Shown here piece by piece: positions 15,184 to 25,220 of a stretch of DNA of 30,288 nt; within the stretch, counting starts at the first letter, position 1; each line of letters begins with the position of its first letter. Below the pieces are notes generated by a model. It was not told the DNA's origin and ran no database searches. It saw only the letters and a program-made list of their open reading frames with translations. A program made the translations under genes and the position numbers. Source of the stretch: JAENVT01 sp031370825 (lineage in GTDB: Bacteria > Actinomycetota > Acidimicrobiia > Acidimicrobiales > Ilumatobacteraceae); contig JANMRB010000022.1 of assembly GCA_031370825.1 (NCBI GenBank), positions 1 through 30,288 on the forward strand. The letters run 5' to 3'.

Positions 15184-15993
15184 CTACTTCGGGGCACGTC
15201 GTTGGCGGGGGAGCGTGTAGGCGCCCGCGGCCAACGCGTTGGTGAGCTGCCTTCCGGCATTGAGCATCAGTCGCACGTGATGCGTCTCGTGGTCGCCGAG
15301 CAACCGACCGGTGGGACCGGCAGTCGAGATCGCGGCGATCACCTCACCATCGGGCTGGGCGCGGATCGGTACGCCGATCGACGACAGCCCGATCTCGCTC
15401 TCGTCGATGCTCATGGCATAGCCGCGCTCGCGCACTCGTGCCAGTTCGTCGATGAACATCTTCGGGATCACGATCGTGTGACCGGTGTCAGGCTTCATCC
15501 CGGCCTTGATTCGGGCAGCCGCAACCTCGGGCCGAAACGCGGCGATCGCCTTGCCGGCGCTGGACCGGTGCACCGGTGACCGACGAAAGGCCTCGGTCGT
15601 GAACCGCAGCGCGCCAATTCCTTCGACTCGCTCGATGTAGAGCACGTCGCCACCGGACGGCACCCCGAGTTGGACCGTCTCGCCGATGGCGTTGCGCAAC
15701 TCCACCAAGAGGGGGAGCGCCTGCGTGCGCAGCGCCGAACGTGTGGTGACCAACTGGCCGTACTCGAGCAGATGGACGCCGAGCCGGTACTTGCCGCTGA
15801 GTGTTCGCTCTAGCGCACCGCGATCGACCAGGACTCCACACGTGCGGTGCATCGTGCTCTTGGTGACCCCGACGCGTCGCGCCAACTCGCTGAGCCCGAT
15901 CTCCGCTTCGGCGAAAAATGCGTCGAGTATGTCGAGGGCGATCGTGACCGAACGCAGCGCCGGCTTTGCAACGATCGGTAACTGCGAGACCAT
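15184..15993 (-). CDS. IclR-family transcriptional regulator
   Basis: The 269-aa protein has an N-terminal winged HTH (ALDILDAFFAEAEIGLSELARRVGVTKSTMHRTCGVL, residues ~18-54) and a C-terminal IclR effector-binding domain (GDVLYIERVEG, then SSAGKAIAAF and YAMSIDESEIGLSSIGVPI). Such regulators often control aromatic-acid catabolic genes by binding a pathway intermediate. I chose the ATG at 15993 over the frame start at 16110 because a TAGCGT -10 element lies 8 nt upstream and the HTH then sits at a normal distance. It is in line with the ADH operon downstream and is its likely regulator; this is inference. Confidence 0.9.
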   Translation of the reverse strand: MVSQLPIVAKPALRSVTIALDILDAFFAEAEIGLSELARRVGVTKSTMHRTCGVLVDRGALERTLSGKYRLGVHLLEYGQLVTTRSALRTQALPLLVELRNAIGETVQLGVPSGGDVLYIERVEGIGALRFTTEAFRRSPVHRSSAGKAIAAFRPEVAAARIKAGMKPDTGHTIVIPKMFIDELARVRERGYAMSIDESEIGLSSIGVPIRAQPDGEVIAAISTAGPTGRLLGDHETHHVRLMLNAGRQLTNALAAGAYTLPRQRRAPK

Positions 15994-16001
15994 TGGGCGC
16001 C

Positions 16002-16007
16002 ACGCTA
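16002..16007 (-). promoter_or_regulatory. -10 element of the IclR gene, probably leaderless
   Basis: On the minus strand TAGCGT matches TANNNT and ends 8 nt before the ATG at 15993. Confidence 0.5.
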
Positions 16008-16042
16008 GTTCCAGCGTTCGCCAGGGAAGAACATAGGCGACA

Positions 16043-16062
16043 GCGAACTCATCACTGTTCGC
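16043..16062. promoter_or_regulatory. Palindrome upstream of the IclR gene, candidate operator
   Basis: GCGAAC at 16043-16048 and GTTCGC at 16057-16062 form a perfect 6-bp inverted repeat with an 8-bp spacer. It lies about 35 bp upstream of the IclR -10 element. The arms resemble a LexA half-site, but the spacing is wrong for LexA. Confidence 0.4.
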
Positions 16063-16370
16063 AGATGACGAACGGCGTCCCGGATGGGCTGGCGCAGCAA
16101 CAGTAGGCAATGAAGAGCTTCGGTCGAATCGGGCAGCCCCGCGAGTACAACGAGCGCTACCGACGCAATCGCTACGACGATCAGAGAGCTTCGATTCAAC
16201 GCGATCGACTTGCCCGCATGGGTGTCAGTGTGGCACCGGGGTTGCGTCACGACGAGCGCCGATCGGCACTTCGGCGCTGCGTGCACTCGGTCGGCCCAGT
16301 TGTCGGCGCTGAGGTACGCCCTCGACGAACAGGACCGTCCCAACGTCCAAATAGAGAACGAGGACCATGG
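16063..16370. other. Intergenic stretch between iclR and uvrB
   Basis: I see no convincing gene here. The uvrB frame is open upstream to 16110, but that extension has no UvrB similarity. A minus-strand frame at 16005-16343 has a hydrophobic run (SLIVVAIASVALVVLAGL), but it lacks a family match and a clear ribosome-binding site. Confidence 0.5.
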
Positions 16371-16384
16371 CGAACGGGTGTTCG
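16371..16384. promoter_or_regulatory. SOS box (LexA site) at the uvrB promoter
   Basis: CGAACGGGTGTTCG fits the Gram-positive/actinobacterial consensus CGAAC-RNRY-GTTCG at every position. It ends 6 bp before the -10 element of uvrB, so LexA bound here would block RNA polymerase. Confidence 0.8.
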
Positions 16385-16390
16385 TGACTC

Positions 16391-16396
16391 TAGACT
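16391..16396 (+). promoter_or_regulatory. -10 element of uvrB, probably leaderless
   Basis: TAGACT matches TANNNT and ends 7 nt before the GTG at 16404. The SOS box covers the region just upstream. Confidence 0.55.
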
Positions 16397-16403
16397 GAGG
16401 GGC

Positions 16404-18422
16404 GTGTCCGACTTCAAAGTCGTCTCCGACTACTCACCCGCCGGCGATCAGCCGCAGGCCATCGCCAAGTTGGCAGTGGGCGTAAAGCGCGGGGATCGCT
16501 TCCAGACGCTGCTCGGCATCACGGGTTCAGGCAAGAGCGCGACCATTGCCTGGACGATCCAAAAGGTGCAGCGGCCGACGTTGATCCTGGCCCCCAACAA
16601 GTCGCTCGCCGCACAGTTGACACAGGAGATGCGCGAGTTCTTCCCGAACAACCGTGTCGAGTATTTCGTCAGCTACTACGACTACTACCAACCAGAGGCC
16701 TACATCGCGTCCAGCGACACGTACATCGAGAAGGACTCGTCGATCAACGACGAGATCGACCGGTTGCGGCACTCTGCAACGGCGGGCTTGTTGACGCGTC
16801 GCGACACCATCGTCGTCGCTTCGGTCAGCTGCATCTACGGCATGGGCAACCCGGAGGAGTACAAGGGTCAACTGCTGGACCTCAGCGTGGGTGTCGACTA
16901 CGACATGCGCAGCATCTTGCGTCGGCTCGTCGATCTGCAGTTCGACCGAAACGACATGACGTTGGGCAGAGGCAAGTTCCGTGTGCGCGGCGACACCATC
17001 GAGGTGCACCCGTCGTACGAAGAAACGGTGTTGCGCATCGAGATGTTCGGCGACACGGTCGATCGCCTGACCATGATCGATCCGCTCACCGGCGAGACGC
17101 TCAGCGACATGCCGCGCACCCAGGTGTTCCCGGCCACGCACTACGTGGCCGGCGACGAGCGGATGCGCAAGGCAGTGATCGGCATCGAAGCCGAGCTGCA
17201 GGAGCGGCTCGCCTGGTTCGAGAAGGAGGGCAAGCTGCTCGAGGCGCAGCGCCTGCGGATGCGCACCCAGTACGACCTGGAGATGATCCAAGAGGTCGGG
17301 TACTGCAACGGCATCGAGAACTACTCGATGCACATCGACGGTCGTAACTCCGGCGAGCCGCCGTTCACACTGCTCGATTACTTCCCGAAGGACTTCCTGC
17401 TCGTCATCGACGAGAGCCACGTTGCCGTCCCGCAGTTGCACGGCCAGTTCATGGGCGATCGATCACGCAAAGACATCCTCGTGGAACACGGCTTCCGCTT
17501 GCCGAGCGCACGCGACAACCGGCCGCTGCAGTTCGAAGAGGTGTTGGGTCGCATCAATCAATGCATCTTCATGTCGGCCACGCCGTCGCCGTACGAGGTC
17601 CAGCACAGCCAACAGGTCGTCGAGCAGATCGTTCGTCCTACCGGCTTAGTGGATCCCGAAGTTGTCGTCAGACCGACCAAGGGTCAGATCGACGATCTCA
17701 TCGAGATGGTCAACGATCGAGTGGTGAAAGGCGATCGAATCCTGGTCACCACGTTGACCAAGAAGATGGCAGAAGACCTCACCGAGTACTTGCTCGAACA
17801 AGGCCTGCGGGTGCGATACCTGCACAGCAACATCGACACCATCCAACGCATCGAGATCCTGCGCGGCCTGCGCCTCGGCGACTTCGACGTGCTGGTCGGC
17901 ATCAACCTGTTGCGCGAGGGCCTCGACCTTCCCGAGGTCTCGTTAGTGTGCATTCTCGATGCCGACAAGGAGGGCTTCCTCCGCAGCGAGACCTCATTGA
18001 TCCAGATGACCGGCCGCGCCGCCCGTAACGTCGACGGCCAAGTGGTGATGTACGCCGACAAGGTCACTGCATCGATGCAGAAGGCGATCGACATCACCCA
18101 GCAACGTCGACTTCGCCAAATCGCCTACAACCTCGAGCACGGCATCGACCCGCAGACCATCCGCAAGGCGGTTGGTGACATCTTGTCGCTGCTGCGGCCC
18201 GACAATTCTGCGCCGGTGCCCGGCAAGGACCGCCGCCGCCAGCGCGAACGCGACAAGGTGCAGCGTGAGCTGAAGACCCTGCCGCAGCAAGAGCTGAACC
18301 GGCTGATCATGACGCTGGAAGAAGAGATGCACGAGGCTGCGGCGGAGTTGAAGTTCGAATACGCCGCCCGATTGCGCGATGAAGTCAATGATCTACGCCG
18401 CGAGCTGCGCGACGCGGGGTGA
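16404..18422 (+). CDS. uvrB: UvrABC excinuclease subunit B
   Basis: UvrB verifies DNA damage delivered by UvrA and recruits UvrC for incision. The 672-aa protein is full length. It has Walker A GITGSGKS at 38-45, the beta-hairpin YYDYYQPEAYIASSDTYIEK near 92-111 that inserts between DNA strands, the DEAD-like IDESH near 335-339, helicase motifs V/VI (INLLREGLDLPEV, QMTGRAARN), and a C-terminal UVR domain (LEEEMHEAAAELKFEYAARL) for UvrC binding. The GTG start is supported by VSDFKVVSDYSPAGDQPQAI, the family's usual N-terminus, and by the promoter. It ends 3 bases before the convergent EAL gene. Confidence 0.97.
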   Translation: MSDFKVVSDYSPAGDQPQAIAKLAVGVKRGDRFQTLLGITGSGKSATIAWTIQKVQRPTLILAPNKSLAAQLTQEMREFFPNNRVEYFVSYYDYYQPEAYIASSDTYIEKDSSINDEIDRLRHSATAGLLTRRDTIVVASVSCIYGMGNPEEYKGQLLDLSVGVDYDMRSILRRLVDLQFDRNDMTLGRGKFRVRGDTIEVHPSYEETVLRIEMFGDTVDRLTMIDPLTGETLSDMPRTQVFPATHYVAGDERMRKAVIGIEAELQERLAWFEKEGKLLEAQRLRMRTQYDLEMIQEVGYCNGIENYSMHIDGRNSGEPPFTLLDYFPKDFLLVIDESHVAVPQLHGQFMGDRSRKDILVEHGFRLPSARDNRPLQFEEVLGRINQCIFMSATPSPYEVQHSQQVVEQIVRPTGLVDPEVVVRPTKGQIDDLIEMVNDRVVKGDRILVTTLTKKMAEDLTEYLLEQGLRVRYLHSNIDTIQRIEILRGLRLGDFDVLVGINLLREGLDLPEVSLVCILDADKEGFLRSETSLIQMTGRAARNVDGQVVMYADKVTASMQKAIDITQQRRLRQIAYNLEHGIDPQTIRKAVGDILSLLRPDNSAPVPGKDRRRQRERDKVQRELKTLPQQELNRLIMTLEEEMHEAAAELKFEYAARLRDEVNDLRRELRDAG

Positions 18423-18425
18423 GGA

Positions 18426-20063
18426 CTACCAGGCCGAGACGAGCGGCGCCGACAGCACGGTGGCCATCGAGTCCGGCGGCAGGGGAAGGGCGAACAGATA
18501 GCCCTGGCCGAGACGACAGCCCAAGCGAACCAGGCGATCGCACTGCGTTTGCGTTTCGACGCCCTCGGCAATCACCTCGAGTCCAGCGTCCGCGGCCATC
18601 GAGATCATCGCCTTTACTACTGCAGGCTCGCGTTCGCCATCGATGACCTGGCCTGTGAACCGACGGTCGAGCTTGACTCCGCTGATCGGAAGCGATGTCA
18701 GGGTCTCGAGGCTGGCGAACCCGACACCGAAGTCATCGAGCACCAGCCTCACGCCGGCCTCGGCCACGTCTGTGAGCTCACTCAGCGTCGACGCCGAGAG
18801 ATCGAACGACTGACGCTCGCTCAGTTCCAGCGAGATCAGTTCGAGCGGGATGCCGTGCTTCTCGGCGAGGTCGGTCACGGTCTTCTTCAAGCCGGACGCA
18901 GGAACCGAGTCGAAGTCGAAGTTGACAGCGAGGCGAAGGTTCGGCGAGATGCTACGGAAGGTCGCGAGGTGCGACAGGCCGTCGTCGAGCATGCGGTGGA
19001 ACAGCGATGCGTTCAGGCCGGCGCGCTCGATCCCAGGGAGAAATTCGTATGGCTCGCGAATGCCGGAATCGGTCTGCCAGCGGGCCAGAGCCTCGACGGC
19101 GATGACATCGCCGGTGCGCATGTCGACGATCGGCTGGAAGTAGGCGCGGATCGCCCCACTGTCGAGGGCGTTGACGAGCTCAGTCGTCGCGTCGTCGAAG
19201 GTCGTCGAGGCGCTGTTCACAGCCGAACGGGCGACACCGATCGATGCCTCTGCTGCGTCGAGCGCAGCGCCGAGCCCGACGCCGGGAAGGCGGCGACCGA
19301 CACCGACCCATGCTGCAATTCCGGCAGCGCTGAAGGTCTGGCGCATGTGCGTGTCCAACGCCGTCGCTTCCGAGGCACTCAGGTCCACAGCCAGCACCCC
19401 GAACTGCAGCCCGGTGATCCTGGCGCAGAAGTGCCGACCGTCGAGCGTCGCGTTCAGGAGCTTGCCGAAATCGGCGAGGAACTCGTCGCCCGCGTCGTGG
19501 CCCTGACGCTTGTTGAGCTCGTGCAGCTCATCGAGGCAGATCATGAAGATCCAGGCCTGCTCACCGTTGGCGTTGCACCGTTCGTCGTCACGGGTGAGCT
19601 GCGTCTCCCACGACTGACGCGTCGCTGTCGCAGTGAGTGCGTCGACCGTCGCCATTGAACGTTCCGCTCGCCGAGCGCTGGCGGCCAATGCCGACTCCGC
19701 GCCAGCCAGGGCGCCGAGGGTGTTGGCCAACAAGGGGATCAACGACTCGGCGTGCGGAAGCATCGGCGAGGGTAGAGAGCGGCTGAGCCCGATCAGGGCA
19801 CCGTATGGCAGACCATTCGGCAGCTGCACGGGCACGACGACTTTGGCGACATTGGCCAGGAAACGATCGGTCGAGAGATCGTTCGGCAACACGCTGTTGG
19901 CGACGATGGAGAATTGCGGGTCGACCGCCGCGATCACGATCTGTTCGTAGTCGTTGGTGCGCGTCAAGAGCCACGTGGGGTATCCCGAATGTCGCCGTAG
20001 GTGTTCGAGCGCGGCACGGGCCGTACGCCCCAGAGTCGCATCAGTGTTCAGTCCGCCGTTCAT
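18426..20063 (-). CDS. GAF-like / degenerate GGDEF / EAL protein, probable c-di-GMP phosphodiesterase
   Basis: The 545-aa cytosolic protein has a GAF-like N-terminal domain (~25-125), a GGDEF-fold domain (~135-290) and an EAL domain (~297-540). In the GGDEF domain the signature is replaced by TGLQF at 217-221, so cyclase activity is not expected. The EAL domain keeps its catalytic set: EAL at 324-326, the Asn of AVNFDF, the Glu of ELSER, Asp-Asp of LDDFGVGF, the Lys of VKLDR, AEGVET and GQGYLF. It should therefore hydrolyse c-di-GMP, perhaps under GAF or GGDEF ligand control. The gene is divergent from uvrA and shares the upstream region with the SOS box at 20101-20114. No signal peptide or membrane segment is seen. 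Confidence 0.92.
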   Translation of the reverse strand: MNGGLNTDATLGRTARAALEHLRRHSGYPTWLLTRTNDYEQIVIAAVDPQFSIVANSVLPNDLSTDRFLANVAKVVVPVQLPNGLPYGALIGLSRSLPSPMLPHAESLIPLLANTLGALAGAESALAASARRAERSMATVDALTATATRQSWETQLTRDDERCNANGEQAWIFMICLDELHELNKRQGHDAGDEFLADFGKLLNATLDGRHFCARITGLQFGVLAVDLSASEATALDTHMRQTFSAAGIAAWVGVGRRLPGVGLGAALDAAEASIGVARSAVNSASTTFDDATTELVNALDSGAIRAYFQPIVDMRTGDVIAVEALARWQTDSGIREPYEFLPGIERAGLNASLFHRMLDDGLSHLATFRSISPNLRLAVNFDFDSVPASGLKKTVTDLAEKHGIPLELISLELSERQSFDLSASTLSELTDVAEAGVRLVLDDFGVGFASLETLTSLPISGVKLDRRFTGQVIDGEREPAVVKAMISMAADAGLEVIAEGVETQTQCDRLVRLGCRLGQGYLFALPLPPDSMATVLSAPLVSAW

Positions 20064-20100
20064 GCCTGCTCTATCGGCACGCGAAGCCCTGAACTAGAGC

Positions 20101-20114
20101 AGAACATGTGTTCG
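20101..20114. promoter_or_regulatory. SOS box (LexA site) between uvrA and the EAL gene
   Basis: AGAACATGTGTTCG contains the perfect palindrome GAAC-ATGT-GTTC and matches the 14-bp LexA consensus at 13 positions. It lies 55 bp upstream of the uvrA -10 element and 37 bp upstream of the divergent EAL gene's ATG. Confidence 0.75.
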
Positions 20115-20168
20115 TTTCCTGATACATTGAGCGACATGTACCACAGCGGCCGACTGTCCTCGTCTCGG

Positions 20169-20174
20169 TAACCT
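20169..20174 (+). promoter_or_regulatory. -10 element of uvrA, probably leaderless
   Basis: TAACCT matches TANNNT and ends 7 nt before the ATG at 20182; no Shine-Dalgarno sequence is present. Confidence 0.5.
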
Positions 20175-20181
20175 CGCCACA

Positions 20182-23058
<2,877 letters not shown>

Positions 23059-23072
23059 GGTAGACCTCAACT

Positions 23073-24335
23073 GTGAGCGTCACCGACATCACCGTGGATC
23101 GGGCCGCGCTGCAACGACGAACGATCGCGACGCTTCGCATGGCCCAGGTGCCGGGCCAGGCGGCTATAGCCGGTGTAGTGGCGGTCTTGGCGCTGTACGT
23201 CGGCGACATGCTCGGCGACGATCGTTTCGCCGGGTCCGGCAACGCTGCCTTCACGTTCGGATCGGCGTTGATGGCTCCTTCGTTCGCCGCATTCAGCAGG
23301 CGTCGCGGCCGTCGCCCTGCCCTCGTCGCGGCGTTCATGATCGGGGCGTGCGGGGCCGCTGTTGCTGCCTTCGGCGGGCAGATGCGGTGGGTGTGGTTGC
23401 TGCTGGTCGGGATGGTCATGTTCGGTGGAGTCCAGACGGCGTCTCTGCAGGGACGATTCGTTGCGGCCGACTTGGCCGAGCCGGCGGAGGGCCCACGAGC
23501 GATCGCCGCAGTCGTCTGGCTGGGTACTCTCGGCGCCGTCTTCGGTCCGGTGCTGGCGCCGCAGTGGAAGCAGTTGGCGCCTCACATGGGTCTCGACCCA
23601 AGCGTTGGGCCGATCGCCGTGGCATCGATCCTGGCCCTTGTCGCGGCCGCGATCGTGTGGTGGCGCCTGCGACCAGATCCGCTGGCAGTCATCGGCGGCA
23701 TCGATCCGCTGGCAAGTCGCTTGCAGCCGATCAAATCGGTGAGGCGATCGTGGGTCGTGATCCGACGCTCGCGCATGGTTCAACTCGGATTGGCGTCGAT
23801 GATCACCGTGCAGGCGGCGATGGTCGCAGTGATGACCATGACGCCACCGCACATGCGCGATCACCATCAGGCCGGCTCGTCGGCGTACGTCATCGCTGTC
23901 CACATCGCCGGCATGTACGGGATGGCTCCATGGGTCGGTCGGTTCGTCGAACGCGTCCGTCCGGATCGGGCCGTGATGGTCGCCGGGATCGTGCTTGCGT
24001 GCGGCACGGCCGGCGCGGTGTTGGCGGGTTATCACCGCCCGCTGATCTTCGTCGGCTTGTTCCTTCTAGGCCTCGGCTGGAACATCGGATTGATCGCGGG
24101 AAGCTCGCTCGTGACGAGCTCTGTGGCCCTCGATGAGCGCGTCGAACTGCAGGGCACTGCCGATCTGATGATGAGCTTCTGCGGCGGGTGCGCCGCGTTC
24201 GGCTCCGGCTTCATCAAGCGCGCCTGGGGGTTCCACGTGCTGGCCAACGGGACGAGTGTGGCAGCGCTCGCCCTGGCAGTGTTCGCCGGGACGATGGTCC
24301 TCAGCTACCGCGAAGGCGCTTACTCAGCTCGTTGA
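23073..24335 (+). CDS. Major facilitator superfamily (MFS) transporter
   Basis: The 420-aa protein is an integral membrane protein with about 10-12 hydrophobic segments. It has an MFS-like cytoplasmic loop after TM2 (SRRRGRRPALVAAF, compare G-x-x-x-D-R-x-G-R-R) and a second half of similar layout (APWVGRFVERVRPDRAVMVAGIVLA). It probably moves a small molecule by proton coupling; the substrate is not apparent. The GTG at 23073 follows uvrA by 14 bases, so it may be read through from uvrA. TAGACC at 23061-23066 is only a partial match to the -10 pattern. Its last 35 bases overlap the convergent rhomboid-like gene. Confidence 0.85.
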   Translation: MSVTDITVDRAALQRRTIATLRMAQVPGQAAIAGVVAVLALYVGDMLGDDRFAGSGNAAFTFGSALMAPSFAAFSRRRGRRPALVAAFMIGACGAAVAAFGGQMRWVWLLLVGMVMFGGVQTASLQGRFVAADLAEPAEGPRAIAAVVWLGTLGAVFGPVLAPQWKQLAPHMGLDPSVGPIAVASILALVAAAIVWWRLRPDPLAVIGGIDPLASRLQPIKSVRRSWVVIRRSRMVQLGLASMITVQAAMVAVMTMTPPHMRDHHQAGSSAYVIAVHIAGMYGMAPWVGRFVERVRPDRAVMVAGIVLACGTAGAVLAGYHRPLIFVGLFLLGLGWNIGLIAGSSLVTSSVALDERVELQGTADLMMSFCGGCAAFGSGFIKRAWGFHVLANGTSVAALALAVFAGTMVLSYREGAYSAR

Positions 24336-25152
24336 GGCGCTCCTTCTCGGCCCGGCTCAACGAGTTCATTCCCGTGGCACTGATCTTGTCGAGCAGGTCG
24401 TCGAGCTCGCTCTGGTCGTGCGAGAACGTGTTGCTTCCGGCCCAGGGCCCGGCGACGACGGCTGGTCGGCGACTGCGCTTCGGCCCTCGGCGTCGGTGCG
24501 GCATCCCGATCTTGGGGATCCATGCGAACCCTTCGAGCATCCCCACCGAGCGGGCAGCGAGAGCGCCGACGAGCAGCGAGACGATGAAGAACAGCAGGTG
24601 CCGGCCGTTGCGGTCGCCGGCGAGCTGCAGCACCTCGGCCGCGACGTAGACGGCGCCCAGCACCCAGGCGGGGATGCCGAAGAAGAATCGGACGTTGGGG
24701 TACTCGGCGATGAAGGTGAGCAGCACGACCAGCTGCACGGTGTGCACGCCGGCTTGCGGTAGATCCAACGCAGTGCCGACAAGGCCCGGGATGACGATGA
24801 TCATCACGAGGAACCAGGCGAACTTGGTGCGACCGACCTGCTCCTCGAGGCGCGACCCGAAGTACCACAGGACCGCGATCGAGATGAGCACCCACAGCAG
24901 TTGCTGATCGAGCCCGTTCGCCAAAGGCCACGTCAGGACTCGCCACGCCTGACCGGACGTGACCTCACCGGGGATCAGCGCCAGTTTCGTGAGGATCGGC
25001 TTGTCGATCGGCTCGAGTGCGTAGATCAGCACTGACACCGCGCACATCAGGCCGAGAAGGGCCGCTGACCCGATCTCCAGGGTGCCGACTCGGAACCAAG
25101 GATCGTTCGGCCCCCGACCGTTGGGCTTGGAGTACGCGAATCGACCGGCCAC
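24301..25152 (-). CDS. Rhomboid-like membrane protein lacking the catalytic Ser motif
   Basis: The 283-aa protein has about six hydrophobic segments. GQAWRVLTWPLANG near 67-80 and YFGSRLEEQVGRTKF near 97-111 match the start of rhomboid-family domains, and the last ~35 residues (LLDKISATGMNSLSRAEKERLNELSKRL) match the small C-terminal domain often found on bacterial rhomboids. The GxSG active-site motif and its partner His are not present: the corresponding region reads FFFGIPAWVLG. It is probably a pseudoprotease or membrane-protein-binding factor of derlin/rhomboid fold. The GTG start has TAGGGT 7 nt upstream. It is divergent from uvrC. Confidence 0.75.
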   Translation of the reverse strand: MAGRFAYSKPNGRGPNDPWFRVGTLEIGSAALLGLMCAVSVLIYALEPIDKPILTKLALIPGEVTSGQAWRVLTWPLANGLDQQLLWVLISIAVLWYFGSRLEEQVGRTKFAWFLVMIIVIPGLVGTALDLPQAGVHTVQLVVLLTFIAEYPNVRFFFGIPAWVLGAVYVAAEVLQLAGDRNGRHLLFFIVSLLVGALAARSVGMLEGFAWIPKIGMPHRRRGPKRSRRPAVVAGPWAGSNTFSHDQSELDDLLDKISATGMNSLSRAEKERLNELSKRLRGS

Positions 25153-25159
25153 GTACCAA

Positions 25160-25165
25160 ACCCTA
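25160..25165 (-). promoter_or_regulatory. -10 element of the rhomboid-like gene, probably leaderless
   Basis: On the minus strand TAGGGT matches TANNNT and ends 7 nt before the GTG at 25152. Confidence 0.5.
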
Positions 25166-25206
25166 CCGCGCGTCGCGGGGCGAGAGGCCTAGCCTCGATA
25201 TCGCCA

Positions 25207-25212
25207 TAGCCT
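25207..25212 (+). promoter_or_regulatory. -10 element of uvrC, probably leaderless
   Basis: TAGCCT matches TANNNT and ends 8 nt before the ATG at 25221. No SOS box is visible between here and the divergent gene. Confidence 0.5.
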
Positions 25213-25220
25213 CAATATTG

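Noticed and set aside
16043..16062. Third SOS box
   Set aside because: The GAAC/GTTC arms are separated by 8 bp instead of 4, which does not fit LexA.
16005..16343. Minus-strand frame of 112 aa with a hydrophobic run, possible small membrane protein
   Set aside because: No family match, no ribosome-binding site and it ends in the iclR -10 box; one hydrophobic stretch can arise by chance.
16110..16403. 98-residue N-terminal extension of uvrB
   Set aside because: The extension has no UvrB similarity, contains the SOS box and the promoter, and the GTG at 16404 gives the normal UvrB N-terminus.
18423..18425. Terminator between uvrB and the convergent EAL gene
   Set aside because: Only three bases separate the stop codons and I see no stem-loop with a T-tract there.
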